A stretch of DNA of 64,000 nucleotides from Bacillota bacterium (GTDB taxonomy: Bacteria; Bacillota; Bacilli; ZCTH02-B2): assembly GCA_017577895.1 (NCBI GenBank), contig PKQY01000004.1, positions 1-64,000 of the forward strand. The letters run 5' to 3'. Below the pieces are notes generated by a model. It had not been told where the DNA came from. It searched no databases and saw only the letters and a list, made by a program, of their open reading frames with translations. Made by a program: the position numbers and the translations under genes. This document shows, one piece after another, positions 50,504 to 63,251 of the stretch; the stretch's first letter is position 1, and the number at the start of each line of letters is the position of its first letter.

Positions 50504-51862
50504 TTGAGCAAAGAAGAAAACAAGATTTTGCTGAGCGAGGCGGAGATTCCGACCCATTGGTACAACATTCAAGCCGATTTGAAAAATGTGCAACCGCCGC
50601 TCCATCCGGCCACCAAAAAGCCGCTGGAGCCGGCCGATTTGCAGGCCATTTTCCCCATGGCCCTCATTGAGCAAGAGGCGAGCTGTGAGCGTTGGATCGA
50701 AATTCCCGACGAAGTGCGGGAGTTGTACCGCATGTGGCGGCCAAGCCCGCTGTATCGGGCCCGCCGTTTGGAAAAGCTGCTGGATACGCCGGCCAAAATT
50801 TACTACAAGTATGAAGGGACGAACCCGTCCGGCAGCCACAAGTTGAACACGGCCATTGCGCAAGTGTACTACAACCGCGAAGCCGGCATCCGGCGTATCG
50901 CCACGGAAACCGGGGCCGGTCAGTGGGGCAGTGCCTTGAGCATGGCGTGCAAATTTTTCGGCTTGGAATGCACCGTGTACATGGTCAAAATCAGCTATCA
51001 ACAAAAACCGTACCGCCGCATCTTGATGAACACCTTTGGTGCGGAGGTCGTCGCCAGTCCCAGCAACAGGACGCAAGCCGGCCGGGCCGTGTTGGCCGTC
51101 GATCCCGATTCGCTGGGCAGCTTGGGCATCGCCATCAGCGAAGCGGTGGAAGACGCGGCGACCCACGACGATACGAATTACGCCTTGGGCAGCGTCTTGA
51201 ACCACGTCTGTCTCCACCAGACGGTGATTGGGCTGGAGGCGAAAAAGCAGCTGGAAAAAGTGGACGCCTATCCCGACGTGGTCATCGGCTGTTCCGGAGG
51301 CGGCAGCAACTTGGCGGGACTGAGTTTTCCGTTCCTGTATGACAAAATCGTCGAAGGCAAAAACGTGCGCGTCATCGCCGTTGAACCGGCGGCTTGTCCG
51401 AGCCTCACCCGCGGGAAGTTCGCCTACGATTTCGGCGACGTGGCGGGCTTAACACCGTTGTTGCCCATGTACACGTTGGGGAAAGATTTCATGCCGCCCG
51501 GCATTCACGCCGGCGGATTGCGGTATCACGGGATGGCGCCGCTGGTGAGCCACCTGTATAAAGAAGGGCTCATCGAAGCGCGGGCGTACACGCAAAACGA
51601 CGTGTTCAGCGCCGCGGTGCAGTTTGCCCAAACGGAAGGCATTTTGCCGGCGCCCGAGTCGAGTCACGCCGTTCGGGCTGCCATCGACGAAGCCCTCCGT
51701 TGCAAGGAAGCCGGTGAAGCCAAGACGATCTTGTTCGGCTTGAGTGGGCACGGCCACTTTGATTTGGCGGCGTACGAGGATTATTTGAGCGGCCGTCTGC
51801 AAGACATCACCTATCCGGAAGAAGATTTGCAAAAAAGCTTGCAGGCCTTACCGCAAGTGTAA
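50504..51862 (+). CDS. Tryptophan synthase beta-like protein, TrpB2 type
   Basis: PLP enzyme of 452 residues. The long N-terminal extension ([12 protein letters not shown], then [13 protein letters not shown]) and the cofactor lysine in [14 protein letters not shown] identify TrpB2 rather than TrpB1. The phosphate loop [10 protein letters not shown], the [12 protein letters not shown] substrate segment and [14 protein letters not shown] near the end are intact. TrpB2 makes tryptophan from indole and serine without the usual TrpA partner, and no trpA is near. The start is TTG 50504 behind AAAGGAG. Its role may be indole salvage. Confidence 0.93.
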   Translation: MSKEENKILLSEAEIPTHWYNIQADLKNVQPPLHPATKKPLEPADLQAIFPMALIEQEASCERWIEIPDEVRELYRMWRPSPLYRARRLEKLLDTPAKIYYKYEGTNPSGSHKLNTAIAQVYYNREAGIRRIATETGAGQWGSALSMACKFFGLECTVYMVKISYQQKPYRRILMNTFGAEVVASPSNRTQAGRAVLAVDPDSLGSLGIAISEAVEDAATHDDTNYALGSVLNHVCLHQTVIGLEAKKQLEKVDAYPDVVIGCSGGGSNLAGLSFPFLYDKIVEGKNVRVIAVEPAACPSLTRGKFAYDFGDVAGLTPLLPMYTLGKDFMPPGIHAGGLRYHGMAPLVSHLYKEGLIEARAYTQNDVFSAAVQFAQTEGILPAPESSHAVRAAIDEALRCKEAGEAKTILFGLSGHGHFDLAAYEDYLSGRLQDITYPEEDLQKSLQALPQV

Positions 51863-51866
51863 GACA

Positions 51867-51916
51867 AAACCCCTGGCACCATTTCCGTTGTGGAAGTGTT
51901 GCCGGGGGGTTTTTTA
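51867..51916 (+). terminator. Terminator after trpB2
   Basis: AAACCCCTGGCA / TGCCGGGGGGTTT with inner pairs TTCC/GGAA, followed by TTT. Confidence 0.8.
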
Positions 51917-52086
51917 TCATACCGTTTCGTTTTATTCTGAAAAAAAGTCATTTTCGCCATCAACCCCATCGTGCAATGGATGTATGGGAAAACAGTGAAA
52001 CCTTTTTTTCCTTGGTTTCGTCTACATGAACAAAATAGACCAACATCACCAACATTTGCCACAACTTCGGATGAAGAAGGAAGGGG

Positions 52087-52863
52087 ATGAGAAGGATGAA
52101 AAAGTGGGTGCCACGGCGAAGCATCCTGATCGGCGGTTTCTTGGCACTGCTGTTGGTCGCCGCTTCGATCGTTGGGTTTGTGCAAGGGACACAAAACAAC
52201 GTGCAGGCGGCGGCAGAGACCCTGAATCAGCCCTATGTCCGGGTGGTCGGTACGGGTACGGTGACGGCGGTTCCCGACGAGGCAGTCGTGACGGTGGGCG
52301 TGCAGACCCGGGCCGCCACGGCGGAACAAGCTGTCAAAGACAACGGGCCGAAAATGCAGTCCGTCATGGCGGCGTTGAAAAAACAAGGGATTGCCGATGC
52401 CGACATGCAGACGCAAGGATTTCACGTGCAAGAGGAATACGATGATTCCCGAGAAGGTCAGGCGAAGCCGAGGGGCTATGTGGTGACTCACCAGCTGAAG
52501 GTGACGGTCCAACAAGTCGACCGGGTGGGTGCCGTCTTGGATGCAGCGGTCAAAGCCGGAGCCAATCAAGTGCATGGCGTGATGTTCCGGTTGAGCAAAG
52601 AAAAAGAGCTGCAAGTGGCGCAACAGGCCTTGCAAGCCGCGTTCAAACAAGCGGGTGCCAAAGCCCGGACGTTGGCGGAGCAGGCGGGCGGCCAATTGGG
52701 CCGCGTGTTGGCGGTGGATGAACAGATGGGACAACCGCCGGTCATCGTTCAGGATGCCAGCCTTCGCATGGCGGAACATGCCGTCAGCGATGCCACGCCG
52801 GCTGTTTCCGTTGGCCAAATGGAATACGAAGTGCAGGTCAGTGTCACGTACCAATTGCGCTGA
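52087..52863 (+). CDS. Exported SIMPL-domain (DUF541) protein
   Basis: A 258-residue protein with an N-terminal membrane segment (ILIGGFLALLLVAASIVGFV, about residues 12-31) that acts as a signal or anchor. The SIMPL domain follows: YVRVVGTGTVTAVPDEAVVT, then VQTRAATAEQAV, the GYVVTHQLKVTVQQVDRVGA strand, and the C-terminal VGQMEYEVQVSVTYQL. Members are extracytoplasmic and of unclear function; some form ring-like oligomers. ATG 52087 or 52096 is possible. Confidence 0.88.
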   Translation: MRRMKKWVPRRSILIGGFLALLLVAASIVGFVQGTQNNVQAAAETLNQPYVRVVGTGTVTAVPDEAVVTVGVQTRAATAEQAVKDNGPKMQSVMAALKKQGIADADMQTQGFHVQEEYDDSREGQAKPRGYVVTHQLKVTVQQVDRVGAVLDAAVKAGANQVHGVMFRLSKEKELQVAQQALQAAFKQAGAKARTLAEQAGGQLGRVLAVDEQMGQPPVIVQDASLRMAEHAVSDATPAVSVGQMEYEVQVSVTYQLR

Positions 52864-52869
52864 ACAAAC

Positions 52870-52898
52870 AACCCCGGGCCATGGCGGCCAGGGGTTTT
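52870..52898. terminator. Terminator between the SIMPL and DUF2892 genes
   Basis: AACCCC-GGGCC / GGCC-GGGGTT with a TTTT run. It is placed for both converging genes. Confidence 0.7.
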
Positions 52899-52907
52899 CT
52901 TGTTCAT

Positions 52908-53369
52908 TTAGGGTTGGCGGATTTGCCGGGCGCGAATCGGTTCGGGACGAGGGCGGTGCGGCGGTGGAGGCGTCGGTCCTTCGGCGGCTTTCGACGATGC
53001 GTCGTTTTTTTGTTGCTGAACTGGGGAAGAAGGGGAGGGGTCGGTTTCCGAAGACAAAGTGTTTTGCGAAGACAAGGTGTTTTGGCGTTGTTCGGACGAC
53101 GGTTCGATGGCGTTCCGGGCGGCGTTGTTGGCCGCGGATGTTTTCCAGCGGACGGTCAGACCTTCGGAATTGAGTCCCAAGGCAAAAAGCATGGGACAAA
53201 AGCGGGTGATGCCTTCTGCGACTTTCATGGCGCTCAGCCAAAGGACGGAACGGGTCCAAAAGCTCGTGCGGTACGGCCAACGGGCCATGCGGCTGATGGC
53301 CCACGATACGCCGACCAGGCCAACGGTGATGCGCATCAGGGCGTCCCAGGTGCCGACGTTCTTTTTCAT
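52908..53369 (-). CDS. DUF2892 membrane protein with a proline-rich tail
   Basis: A 153-residue protein. The N-terminal half matches DUF2892: MKKNVGTWDALMRITVGLVG at the start, a second hydrophobic stretch, and FCPMLFALGLNSEGL with a conserved Cys. The C-terminal 85 residues are polar, rich in Ser, Gln, Pro and Arg, and clearly disordered, ending PPPPHRPRPEPIRARQ. A tandem repeat lies in the tail (NTLSSQ NTLSSE). The function is unknown. The start ATG 53369 follows GGAGG. Confidence 0.82.
   Translation of the reverse strand: MKKNVGTWDALMRITVGLVGVSWAISRMARWPYRTSFWTRSVLWLSAMKVAEGITRFCPMLFALGLNSEGLTVRWKTSAANNAARNAIEPSSEQRQNTLSSQNTLSSETDPSPSSPVQQQKNDASSKAAEGPTPPPPHRPRPEPIRARQIRQP
53050..53085. 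repeat. 18-base tandem repeat in the DUF2892 tail
   Basis: GAAGACAAAGTGTTTTGC followed by GAAGACAAGGTGTTTTGG, 16 of 18 identical. It is in frame and encodes NTLSSQ/E repeats. Confidence 0.8.
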
Positions 53370-53588
53370 AGCCGTTCACCTCCACAATTTGAAGCTGGCG
53401 CTCAATGAGCGGTACGGACTGGATGGAGTGGACTGGATTTAGTATGTCCCGGTTCCTGCTTTCCCATCACACCTGCTCATCCGGGACTGCTCCTGGGACA
53501 GCTGAAGATTGTCTATGCGTGAGCGGAACGGGTGTGTTAAGATGATGGCAACGATGACCAAGCCGTGCCATGGAGAGGAGGAGCACGT

Positions 53589-55418
53589 TTGCGACGACAA
53601 GTGCGACCGATGAGCGCCGATGAGATGCGGCGGCTGATGGCCGTGGCCAAGCGGGAGGAGCCCGGCGATGTGGTCATTCAACATGCGACCATCATCAATG
53701 TGTATACCCAAGAGCTGATGGAAGCCCATGTGGCCATCAGCGGCAAACGGATTGCCTATGTGGGAAACGACTTGCCGCCGCTGGGGGATGAGACGGACGT
53801 CATCGACGGCCGGGGATATGTGCTCAGTCCCGGTTATTTTGAACCCCATGCCCATTCGACGCTCTTTTTCAACCCGGCCACGTTTGCCGAAAAAGCGTTG
53901 TATCACGGGACGACGGCCATCGTTCATGACAATTTGGCTTTATTTTTAAGCCTGGAGCCGGACCGGTTTTTAGAAGCTTTAGACCGTTTTGCCTCCTATC
54001 CGGTAAAAATGTTTTGGAGTGCGCGTTTGGATGGTCAGACGGCCGATGCGAGTATCGTCGGCAAGTTTTCGACGGAGGCTATCCGGCAGTTGCTGGCCCA
54101 TCCTTTTGTACTGCAAGTGGGCGAGTTGACCGATTGGCCCCGGCTGTTTGGCGGCGACGAACAAATGGTGCAAAATGTGCTGTCTTCCTTGCATGTCGGT
54201 AAACGGGTGGAAGGCCATTTTCCCGGCGCCTCTTGGAAGACGCTGAATACGGCCGCAGCGGCGGGTGTAGGAGCCTGTCACGAAAGCATGACCGGCGAAG
54301 ACGTGTTGATGCGGCTGCGGTTGGGTATGTATGCGACGCTGCGGCTCAGCCCCATCCGGCCCGATTTGCCGGACATCATTCGGCAGCTGACCGCAGAAAA
54401 CATGTTCTGGAGCAACCGCTTGATGTTGACCACCGACGGACCGACGCCGGCCTTGATGGAAAAAGGATTGACCGATTACTTGTTGCAGACGGCGATGGAA
54501 GCCGGCCTGGAGCCGCTGGTGGCTTACCGATTGGCGACCTTGAATCCCGCCACGTATTACGGATTGGACGGGGAGTTGGGCGGCATCGCGCCGGGGCGCC
54601 TGGCTGACATTTTGTTTTTGCGGGACGAGCGCCAGCCGCGACCGGTCCAAGTGATGGCCGAGGGGAAAATGGTGTATCAAGCAGAACAGCTGCAAGTGAC
54701 CATGCCCTTGCCGGAAGTCATCCGCTTGGCGGCGGAAGAAGCCGTTGGGGACAAGGCACCGATGTCCGATGAGTGGCTGGTGCCGGAACTGTTTACACTG
54801 CCGGTGCCGCCTTCGGAGACCGCCGACGGAGCGGACACGGAAGCCGTTTTCCCGGTCATCCAATTGCGGGATGCGGTTATTACCGTGGGACAGCTGGAGA
54901 CGTTTGTAGTGCGGGAAGGCCAGTTGGATTGGACCGGTCAAGAGGGCTTGTTGATGGCCAGCCTGCTGGATCGGAACGGCCACTGGATCACCAACGGGCT
55001 GCTGAGGGGATTTGCCCGCCGATTAGACGCTTTGGCCGTTTCCTTCGGCGTCAGCGGCGACTTGTTGGTGCTGGGCCGTGAGCCGTCGGCCATGGCCGAG
55101 GCGGCCCGGCGGCTGATTCATTTGGGCGGTGGCGCGGTGTTACTGGACGGACAAGGGGATGCGTTGGAAATTCAGCTCCCGATTTTCCAGTCCATGAGCG
55201 ATAAACCGTATGCCGCCATCGCCGAACAAGCCATCCGACTAGATCGGCGTTTGCGCGCGGCGGGATATCCCCATCTCGAGCCGATTTACACGTTGATGTT
55301 TTTGCCGGCGACCCATCTTCCCTATATTCGTCTCACGTCCCAAGGGATTTATTCCGTCAAGGACCGCCGTGTGTTGCATCCGGCTCGGGAGTTGCAACCC
55401 GACAAGGTAAAACGGTAA
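53589..55418 (+). CDS. yerA: YerA-type adenine deaminase-like amidohydrolase
   Basis: A 609-residue amidohydrolase homologous to adenine deaminase. Metal and catalytic residues: PHAHSTL (HxH), the Glu of VGELTDWP, the His of VEGHFPG and ACHESMTGED, and Asp in TTDGPTP. The usual Asp-Asp pair of adenine deaminase is Asp-Gly here. So the fold is intact but adenine may not be the substrate. TTG 53589 follows GGAGAGGAGGAG. It opens the yerA-yerB-yerC-pcrB-pcrA-ligA-camS cluster known from Bacillus. Confidence 0.88.
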   Translation: MRRQVRPMSADEMRRLMAVAKREEPGDVVIQHATIINVYTQELMEAHVAISGKRIAYVGNDLPPLGDETDVIDGRGYVLSPGYFEPHAHSTLFFNPATFAEKALYHGTTAIVHDNLALFLSLEPDRFLEALDRFASYPVKMFWSARLDGQTADASIVGKFSTEAIRQLLAHPFVLQVGELTDWPRLFGGDEQMVQNVLSSLHVGKRVEGHFPGASWKTLNTAAAAGVGACHESMTGEDVLMRLRLGMYATLRLSPIRPDLPDIIRQLTAENMFWSNRLMLTTDGPTPALMEKGLTDYLLQTAMEAGLEPLVAYRLATLNPATYYGLDGELGGIAPGRLADILFLRDERQPRPVQVMAEGKMVYQAEQLQVTMPLPEVIRLAAEEAVGDKAPMSDEWLVPELFTLPVPPSETADGADTEAVFPVIQLRDAVITVGQLETFVVREGQLDWTGQEGLLMASLLDRNGHWITNGLLRGFARRLDALAVSFGVSGDLLVLGREPSAMAEAARRLIHLGGGAVLLDGQGDALEIQLPIFQSMSDKPYAAIAEQAIRLDRRLRAAGYPHLEPIYTLMFLPATHLPYIRLTSQGIYSVKDRRVLHPARELQPDKVKR

Positions 55419-55432
55419 AGGAGTCGAGGAAC

Positions 55433-56518
55433 ATGGGAATGAGGAGAAAGCCGTGGCGTATATTTGGCCCCCGGGGACGGTGGTGGCCGCTCGTGTTGGT
55501 GGCCGTCCTGTTGGCCGGCTGCGGGGCCAATTTGCCCGACACCGAACAGCAACCGGAGCCGACGCCGCCGGAGGTGGAAGAGCCGCCGGCGTCCCAATAT
55601 ACGGCGCCGTTGACCGGCATGCCCTCGGACGAGCCGGTGGATGAGCGGGTGGTGGCCGTCATGATCGAAAACAGCAGCAAAGCCCGGCCGCAGTCGGGAC
55701 TGGATAAGGCCGACTGGGTCGTGGAAGTGCTGGCCGAAGGTTGGATCACCCGCTTTGTGGCCTTTTATCAAAGTCAGGAACCCCAGCGGCTCGGCCCGGT
55801 CCGCAGTGTCCGCCCGTACTATATCGACTTGGCGGAAGGTATGGATGCGGTGTTGGTGCACGCCGGCGGATCGCCGGAAGCGTTGGCGCGGCTGAAGCGG
55901 ACCGGATACGAACATCTGGATGAGATTTACGGTGCGGGCAAATATTTTTGGCGGGAGTCGTTCCGGAAGATGCCTCACAATTTGTATACCGACATGAGTC
56001 ACCTGCGGACGGCTATCGCCGATCGGGGTTGGCGTGAGAAAGCGGCCGATTTGCCTGTATTTTCGTTTTACGGGGAAGGCGAAACACCCGTCGGAACGAC
56101 GGCCAATGAGTTCGAAATCCGTTACCAACCTTCGTATCGGGTGGCGTATACTTATGATGCGGCCATTGGGCAATACGTGCGATCCGTCAACGGTCAGCCG
56201 CACGTGGATTTGGAGACGGATGAACCGCTTCGTGTCACCAACGTCATCGTGTTGGAAGCCTCCCACCGGATTGTGGACAATGCCGGGCGGCGGGAAGTGA
56301 ATCTGAGCGGTGAAGGCGACGGGTTGTTGTTTCAAAACGGGGTGATGACCCCCATCCGTTGGCAGCGGAAGGACGGCGCATTTTTCCAATTTTATGATCC
56401 GTTGGGACTACCGGTCCGGCTCGTGCCGGGCAACACGTGGGTGAATGTCATTCCCGACAAGCCGGGCTTGGCGGAAGCGGTGACGGTGTCCGACAGCGGC
56501 GAAAACGACTCCCAGTGA
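55433..56518 (+). CDS. yerB: YerB family lipoprotein (DUF3048)
   Basis: A 361-residue lipoprotein of unknown function. The lipobox is LLAGCGAN (Cys about residue 28), followed by a Pro/Glu-rich linker. The DUF3048 domain has VMIENSSKARPQSGLDKADW, EPQRLGPVRSVRPYYIDLAEG, LVHAGGSPEALARLK and HNLYTDMSHLRTA. It lies 14 bases after yerA. ATG 55433 follows AAAGGAG. A promoter for the next gene overlaps its stop. Confidence 0.9.
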   Translation: MGMRRKPWRIFGPRGRWWPLVLVAVLLAGCGANLPDTEQQPEPTPPEVEEPPASQYTAPLTGMPSDEPVDERVVAVMIENSSKARPQSGLDKADWVVEVLAEGWITRFVAFYQSQEPQRLGPVRSVRPYYIDLAEGMDAVLVHAGGSPEALARLKRTGYEHLDEIYGAGKYFWRESFRKMPHNLYTDMSHLRTAIADRGWREKAADLPVFSFYGEGETPVGTTANEFEIRYQPSYRVAYTYDAAIGQYVRSVNGQPHVDLETDEPLRVTNVIVLEASHRIVDNAGRREVNLSGEGDGLLFQNGVMTPIRWQRKDGAFFQFYDPLGLPVRLVPGNTWVNVIPDKPGLAEAVTVSDSGENDSQ

Positions 56519-56527
56519 TGCTATAAT
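56519..56527 (+). promoter_or_regulatory. Internal promoter before yerC
   Basis: TGCTATAAT, a perfect extended -10, overlapping the end of yerB and 40 bases before yerC. Confidence 0.6.
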
Positions 56528-56567
56528 GGAGAAAGCATTCAATCACTCCGTCGAGGAGGGATGCCGC

Positions 56568-56858
56568 ATGCCAATGGACAAGTTGAAAGATCCGTTGATC
56601 GATCAGTTGTTCGAGTCGATTTTGACATTGAGGAATCTGGAAGAATGCTATATCTTCTTTGATGACCTGTGCACGGTCAACGAATTGCGGTCGTTGGCCC
56701 AGCGGCTGGAAGTCGCCCGGATGTTGCGGCAGGGACGGACGTATCAACAAATTGAGCAGGAAACGGGGGCCAGCACCGCGACTATTTCACGGGTCAAGCG
56801 GTGTCTCAACTACGGTAACGACGGTTACAAACTCGTGTTGGAACGCATCGGAAAATAA
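56568..56858 (+). CDS. yerC: YerC, TrpR/YerC-type DNA-binding protein
   Basis: A 96-residue member of the TrpR-like YerC/YecD family. DDLCTVNELRSLAQRLEVARML and the helix-turn-helix YQQIEQETGASTATISRVKRCL are nearly identical in the family. The target genes are unknown. The start ATG 56568 follows GGAGGG; the upstream ATG at 56526 sits inside the promoter. A short distance (17 bases) links it to pcrB. Confidence 0.94.
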   Translation: MPMDKLKDPLIDQLFESILTLRNLEECYIFFDDLCTVNELRSLAQRLEVARMLRQGRTYQQIEQETGASTATISRVKRCLNYGNDGYKLVLERIGK

Positions 56859-56875
56859 GGCTGTGCAAGGGCGTT

Positions 56876-57589
56876 GTGGGGTGTCAGAAGACATTGAAGG
56901 AAATGATCGCCAGCTGGCGGCACGTATTCAAACTCGATCCGGACCGTTTTTTGTCCGATGAGGCATTGGATGCCATCTGCACGTCGGGCACCGATGCCGT
57001 GATCGTCGGCGGAACGCAAAACGTGACCTATGACAATACGGTGGAACTGTTGGCCCGCATCCGCCGATACGAGGTGCCTTGCGCGTTGGAAATCTCCAAC
57101 GCCGATGCGGTGGTGCCGGGCTTTGATTTGTATTTGTTGCCAGTGGTGCTCAACGCCGGTCATCGCCGCTGGATCATTGACGCGCAGCTGGAAGGCGTGA
57201 AAAAGTACGGCCAACTCATCCCGTGGGAACAAGTGGTGGTGGAAGGGTACCTCATCGGCCACGCCGAGTCGGCGGTAGGCCGCCTGACGGCCAGCGACGC
57301 GAACCTTTCGCCGGAGGATGTGAAGGCGTACGCCGTGGTGGTGGAGCAGATGTTTCGGCTGCCGGTCTTTTATGTGGAATTCAGCGGCAAACTGGGCGAT
57401 CCGGAATGGTTGAAAGCGGCCCGTTCCGGTTTGCGCCACAGTCGGCTCTTTTACGGCGGCGGCATCCGGGATGGAGAAACGGCGGCGCGTATGGCGCAAT
57501 GGGCCGACACCATCGTGGTGGGCAATATCATATACGAAGATTTGTCGGCGGCGCTGGCGACGGTGCCGCCGGTTCGGGCCGATGGTTGA
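56876..57589 (+). CDS. pcrB: Heptaprenylglyceryl phosphate synthase
   Basis: TIM-barrel prenyltransferase that joins heptaprenyl diphosphate to glycerol-1-phosphate, the bacterial counterpart of an archaeal lipid step. Conserved parts are HVFKLDPDR, SGTDAVIVGGTQNV, LPVVLNAGH, EGYLIGH, YVEFSGKLGDP, RLFYGGGIRDGETA and ADTIVVGNIIYEDL. The ORF starts at GTG 56876. An ATG at 56903 (MIASWRHVFKL) aligns better with the Bacillus N-terminus but has a poorly spaced ribosome site. Confidence 0.93.
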   Translation: MGCQKTLKEMIASWRHVFKLDPDRFLSDEALDAICTSGTDAVIVGGTQNVTYDNTVELLARIRRYEVPCALEISNADAVVPGFDLYLLPVVLNAGHRRWIIDAQLEGVKKYGQLIPWEQVVVEGYLIGHAESAVGRLTASDANLSPEDVKAYAVVVEQMFRLPVFYVEFSGKLGDPEWLKAARSGLRHSRLFYGGGIRDGETAARMAQWADTIVVGNIIYEDLSAALATVPPVRADG

Positions 57590-57715
57590 ACGATGCGCTG
57601 AACGGAACCGCGCTTGGCCACCGAACAGTACACTGGACAGTATAATCCGTTATAAATCATCAGATGATGGAGCATTGGATGCGGAAAGCGCTGTTGGCGG
57701 AAAGGAAGAACGCGT

Positions 57716-59971
57716 ATGCGGCAATCGACGACGCCGGAAAACACGACGTCGGAGCGAACCATGTTAGAGGATACGAATCGTTTGCTGGCGGGACTGAACG
57801 AGGCGCAGCGGCAGGCGGTGATGACCACGGAAGGGCCGCTTTTGGTGCTGGCCGGTGCCGGCAGCGGCAAGACCCGGGTACTGACGTACCGGGTAGCGTA
57901 TTTAATCCAAGTGAAACACGTCCCGCCCTGGAACATTTTGGCCGTCACCTTCACCAACAAGGCGGCCCGGGAAATGCAGGAGCGGATCGGGCAGTTGGTG
58001 GGGGCCGTTTCGGACGACATGTGGATCGGGACGTTTCACCGCCTCTGTGTGCGCATTTTGCGCCGGGAAAGCCCGCGCATCGGGTATGACACGTCGTTTA
58101 CCATCCTCGATGCGCCGGATCAGATGGCGGTGGTGAAGCAGGCACTCCGGGAGCTGAATCTCGATCCGAACCGCTTTGATCCCCGCACCGTCTTGTCGGC
58201 CATCAGCAACGCGAAAAATGCGTTGCTGTCGCCCCAACAGTATGAGGCGCAAGCGGAAAACTTCTTGCAACAGACCATTGCCAAAGTGTACCGGTTGTAC
58301 CAACAGCGGTTGGTGGCCAACCAGGCCATGGATTTCGACGATTTGATCTTTCAGACGGTGCGCCTGTTTCAGGAACATCCCGACGTGTTGGAAGCGTATC
58401 AGCGCCGGTTTCAGTACATCCACATCGACGAGTACCAGGACACGAACCGGGCTCAATATTTGTTGGTGCGCCAGTTGGCCGAGCGGCATCAAAACTTGTG
58501 CGTCGTCGGCGACGCCGACCAGTCCATTTACCGCTGGCGGGGCGCCGATATGGGAAACATTTTGCGTTTTCAGGAAGACTATCCTCAGGCGACAGTCATC
58601 AAGCTGGAGCAAAATTACCGCTCCACCCAGCGCATTTTGGATGCCGCCAACCACGTCATCGTCCACAACCGGCAGCGCTATGACAAACGGCTGTGGACGG
58701 CCAACGGGGAAGGGGATCCCATTCATCGGTTCATCGCCGAAGACGAGCATGAAGAAGCGTTTTTCATCGTCGATGAAATTCGGCGGCTGGTGCGGGAAGG
58801 ACGCCGTTATGCCGATGTGGCTGTCTTGTACCGGACCAACGCCCAATCCCGGGTGTTGGAAGAGACGTTGATGAAGGCCAACATCCCGTACCGGATGGTC
58901 GGGGGCATGCGGTTTTATGAACGGATGGAAATTAAAGATGTCATTGCCTATTTGCGCCTCGTCATCAATCCCCACGATGAGTTGAGCTTGGAGCGGGTCA
59001 TCAACGTTCCGAAACGGGGCATCGGGGAGACGAGTCTGGAGAAGCTGAAAAACTACGCCGACGCCCGGCAAATTCCGCTGTTCGAGGCGTTGAAACAGCC
59101 GGAAGAAGCCGGTCTCGGCGGCAAGGCGGCCCGCGCGGCAAAACAGTTTGCGGGATTGATTCTGGAATTGGGGCGGATGAGCGAATATTTGAGCGCCTCC
59201 GAGATGATCGAAGAGGTGTTAACCCGCAGCGGGTATCGGGACAGCCTCGTTCAGCAAAACACGCTGGAAGCCGAAGGGCGCCTGGAGAACATTAACGAAT
59301 TCGTGAACGTGGCGGTGGAATTTGAAAACCGCAGCGAAACAACCTCACTGTTGGACTTTTTGACCGATCTGGCGCTGTTGACCGATTTGGACACCGAGCC
59401 GACGGATGAGGCCGAAGACGCCGTCGTGCTGATGACCTTGCACAGCGCCAAAGGGTTGGAATTTCCGGTCGTGTTTCTCTGCGGGATGGAAGAAGGCGTT
59501 TTTCCCCACAAGCGGGCGCTGGATGACGAGGAAGAATTGGAAGAAGAACGGCGGCTGGCTTACGTCGGGATTACACGGGCGGAAGAACGCCTGTATTTGA
59601 CGGCAGCCCGCCGCCGAATGGTGTACGGGCAGACGTTGCAACATTTGCCGTCCCGTTTCTTGGATGAAATTCCGGACCATTTGGTCTTGGACCGCAGCGA
59701 TGAGCGGAAGGAAACCCGTTTCGTCCGTCCGGCGGCGCCGACGGCCGGACGCTTTGGGATGCGGGTTGCGCCCAAAGGGGTGCAGTCGGATGGGCATGCC
59801 GGTGAATGGCGCGCCGGAGAAAAAGTGGTTCATCAAAAATGGGGGGAAGGGCTCATCGTTTCGGTGCACGGGGAAGGCGACGATACGGAGCTGGTTGTCG
59901 TCTTCGGCGACACGGTGGGCATGAAACGGCTGATGGCCCGTTTTGCCCCTTTGCAAAAGTTGAACTCTTGA
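57716..59971 (+). CDS. pcrA: ATP-dependent DNA helicase PcrA
   Basis: Essential 3'-5' helicase of 751 residues for repair, plasmid replication and clearing recombination filaments. Superfamily 1 motifs appear in order: LAGAGSGKTRVL, FTNKAAREM, HIDEYQDTN, GDADQSIYRWRGAD, LEQNYRST, VMTLHSAKGLEFPVVF and RRLAYVGITRAEERLYL. The C-terminal GEKVVHQKWGEGLIVSVHGE is the Tudor-like RNA polymerase contact. ATG 57716 follows AAGGAAG; an ATG at 57761 is nearer the family start but has a weak site. TATAAT at 57641 may be an internal promoter. Confidence 0.97.
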   Translation: MRQSTTPENTTSERTMLEDTNRLLAGLNEAQRQAVMTTEGPLLVLAGAGSGKTRVLTYRVAYLIQVKHVPPWNILAVTFTNKAAREMQERIGQLVGAVSDDMWIGTFHRLCVRILRRESPRIGYDTSFTILDAPDQMAVVKQALRELNLDPNRFDPRTVLSAISNAKNALLSPQQYEAQAENFLQQTIAKVYRLYQQRLVANQAMDFDDLIFQTVRLFQEHPDVLEAYQRRFQYIHIDEYQDTNRAQYLLVRQLAERHQNLCVVGDADQSIYRWRGADMGNILRFQEDYPQATVIKLEQNYRSTQRILDAANHVIVHNRQRYDKRLWTANGEGDPIHRFIAEDEHEEAFFIVDEIRRLVREGRRYADVAVLYRTNAQSRVLEETLMKANIPYRMVGGMRFYERMEIKDVIAYLRLVINPHDELSLERVINVPKRGIGETSLEKLKNYADARQIPLFEALKQPEEAGLGGKAARAAKQFAGLILELGRMSEYLSASEMIEEVLTRSGYRDSLVQQNTLEAEGRLENINEFVNVAVEFENRSETTSLLDFLTDLALLTDLDTEPTDEAEDAVVLMTLHSAKGLEFPVVFLCGMEEGVFPHKRALDDEEELEEERRLAYVGITRAEERLYLTAARRRMVYGQTLQHLPSRFLDEIPDHLVLDRSDERKETRFVRPAAPTAGRFGMRVAPKGVQSDGHAGEWRAGEKVVHQKWGEGLIVSVHGEGDDTELVVVFGDTVGMKRLMARFAPLQKLNS

Positions 59972-63075
<3,104 letters not shown>

Positions 63076-63098
63076 AATGCGGGGAAAAACCTTCTTGC

Positions 63099-63127
63099 TT
63101 GATCCCGGCCGCTGCATGGCATATGAT
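63099..63127 (+). promoter_or_regulatory. Promoter for trxA
   Basis: TTGATC, 17 bases, TATGAT. A second element, GGGTAT (63176-63181) with GTAAAA 11 bases before, loosely resembles a SigB promoter. The untranslated leader is about 120 bases. Confidence 0.45.
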
Positions 63128-63251
63128 GGAGGTAGCCGACCGATGACATGACGCAAATGTAAAAAGTACCGTAATGGGTATATTTCGGTAAGAAGTCCAT
63201 ATTAAGGAAAACGGAAATCGAAAGCACGTGCTATGTTGGAGGAGGTCAAGT

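Noticed and set aside
57600-57700. LexA-type box before pcrA
   Set aside because: The CGAAC half-site at 57622 has no GTTCG partner at the right distance.
63144-63152. Three-codon upstream frame (ATG ACA TGA) behind GGAGGT in the trxA leader
   Set aside because: Too short to argue for; the purine-rich site is likely chance or part of the leader.
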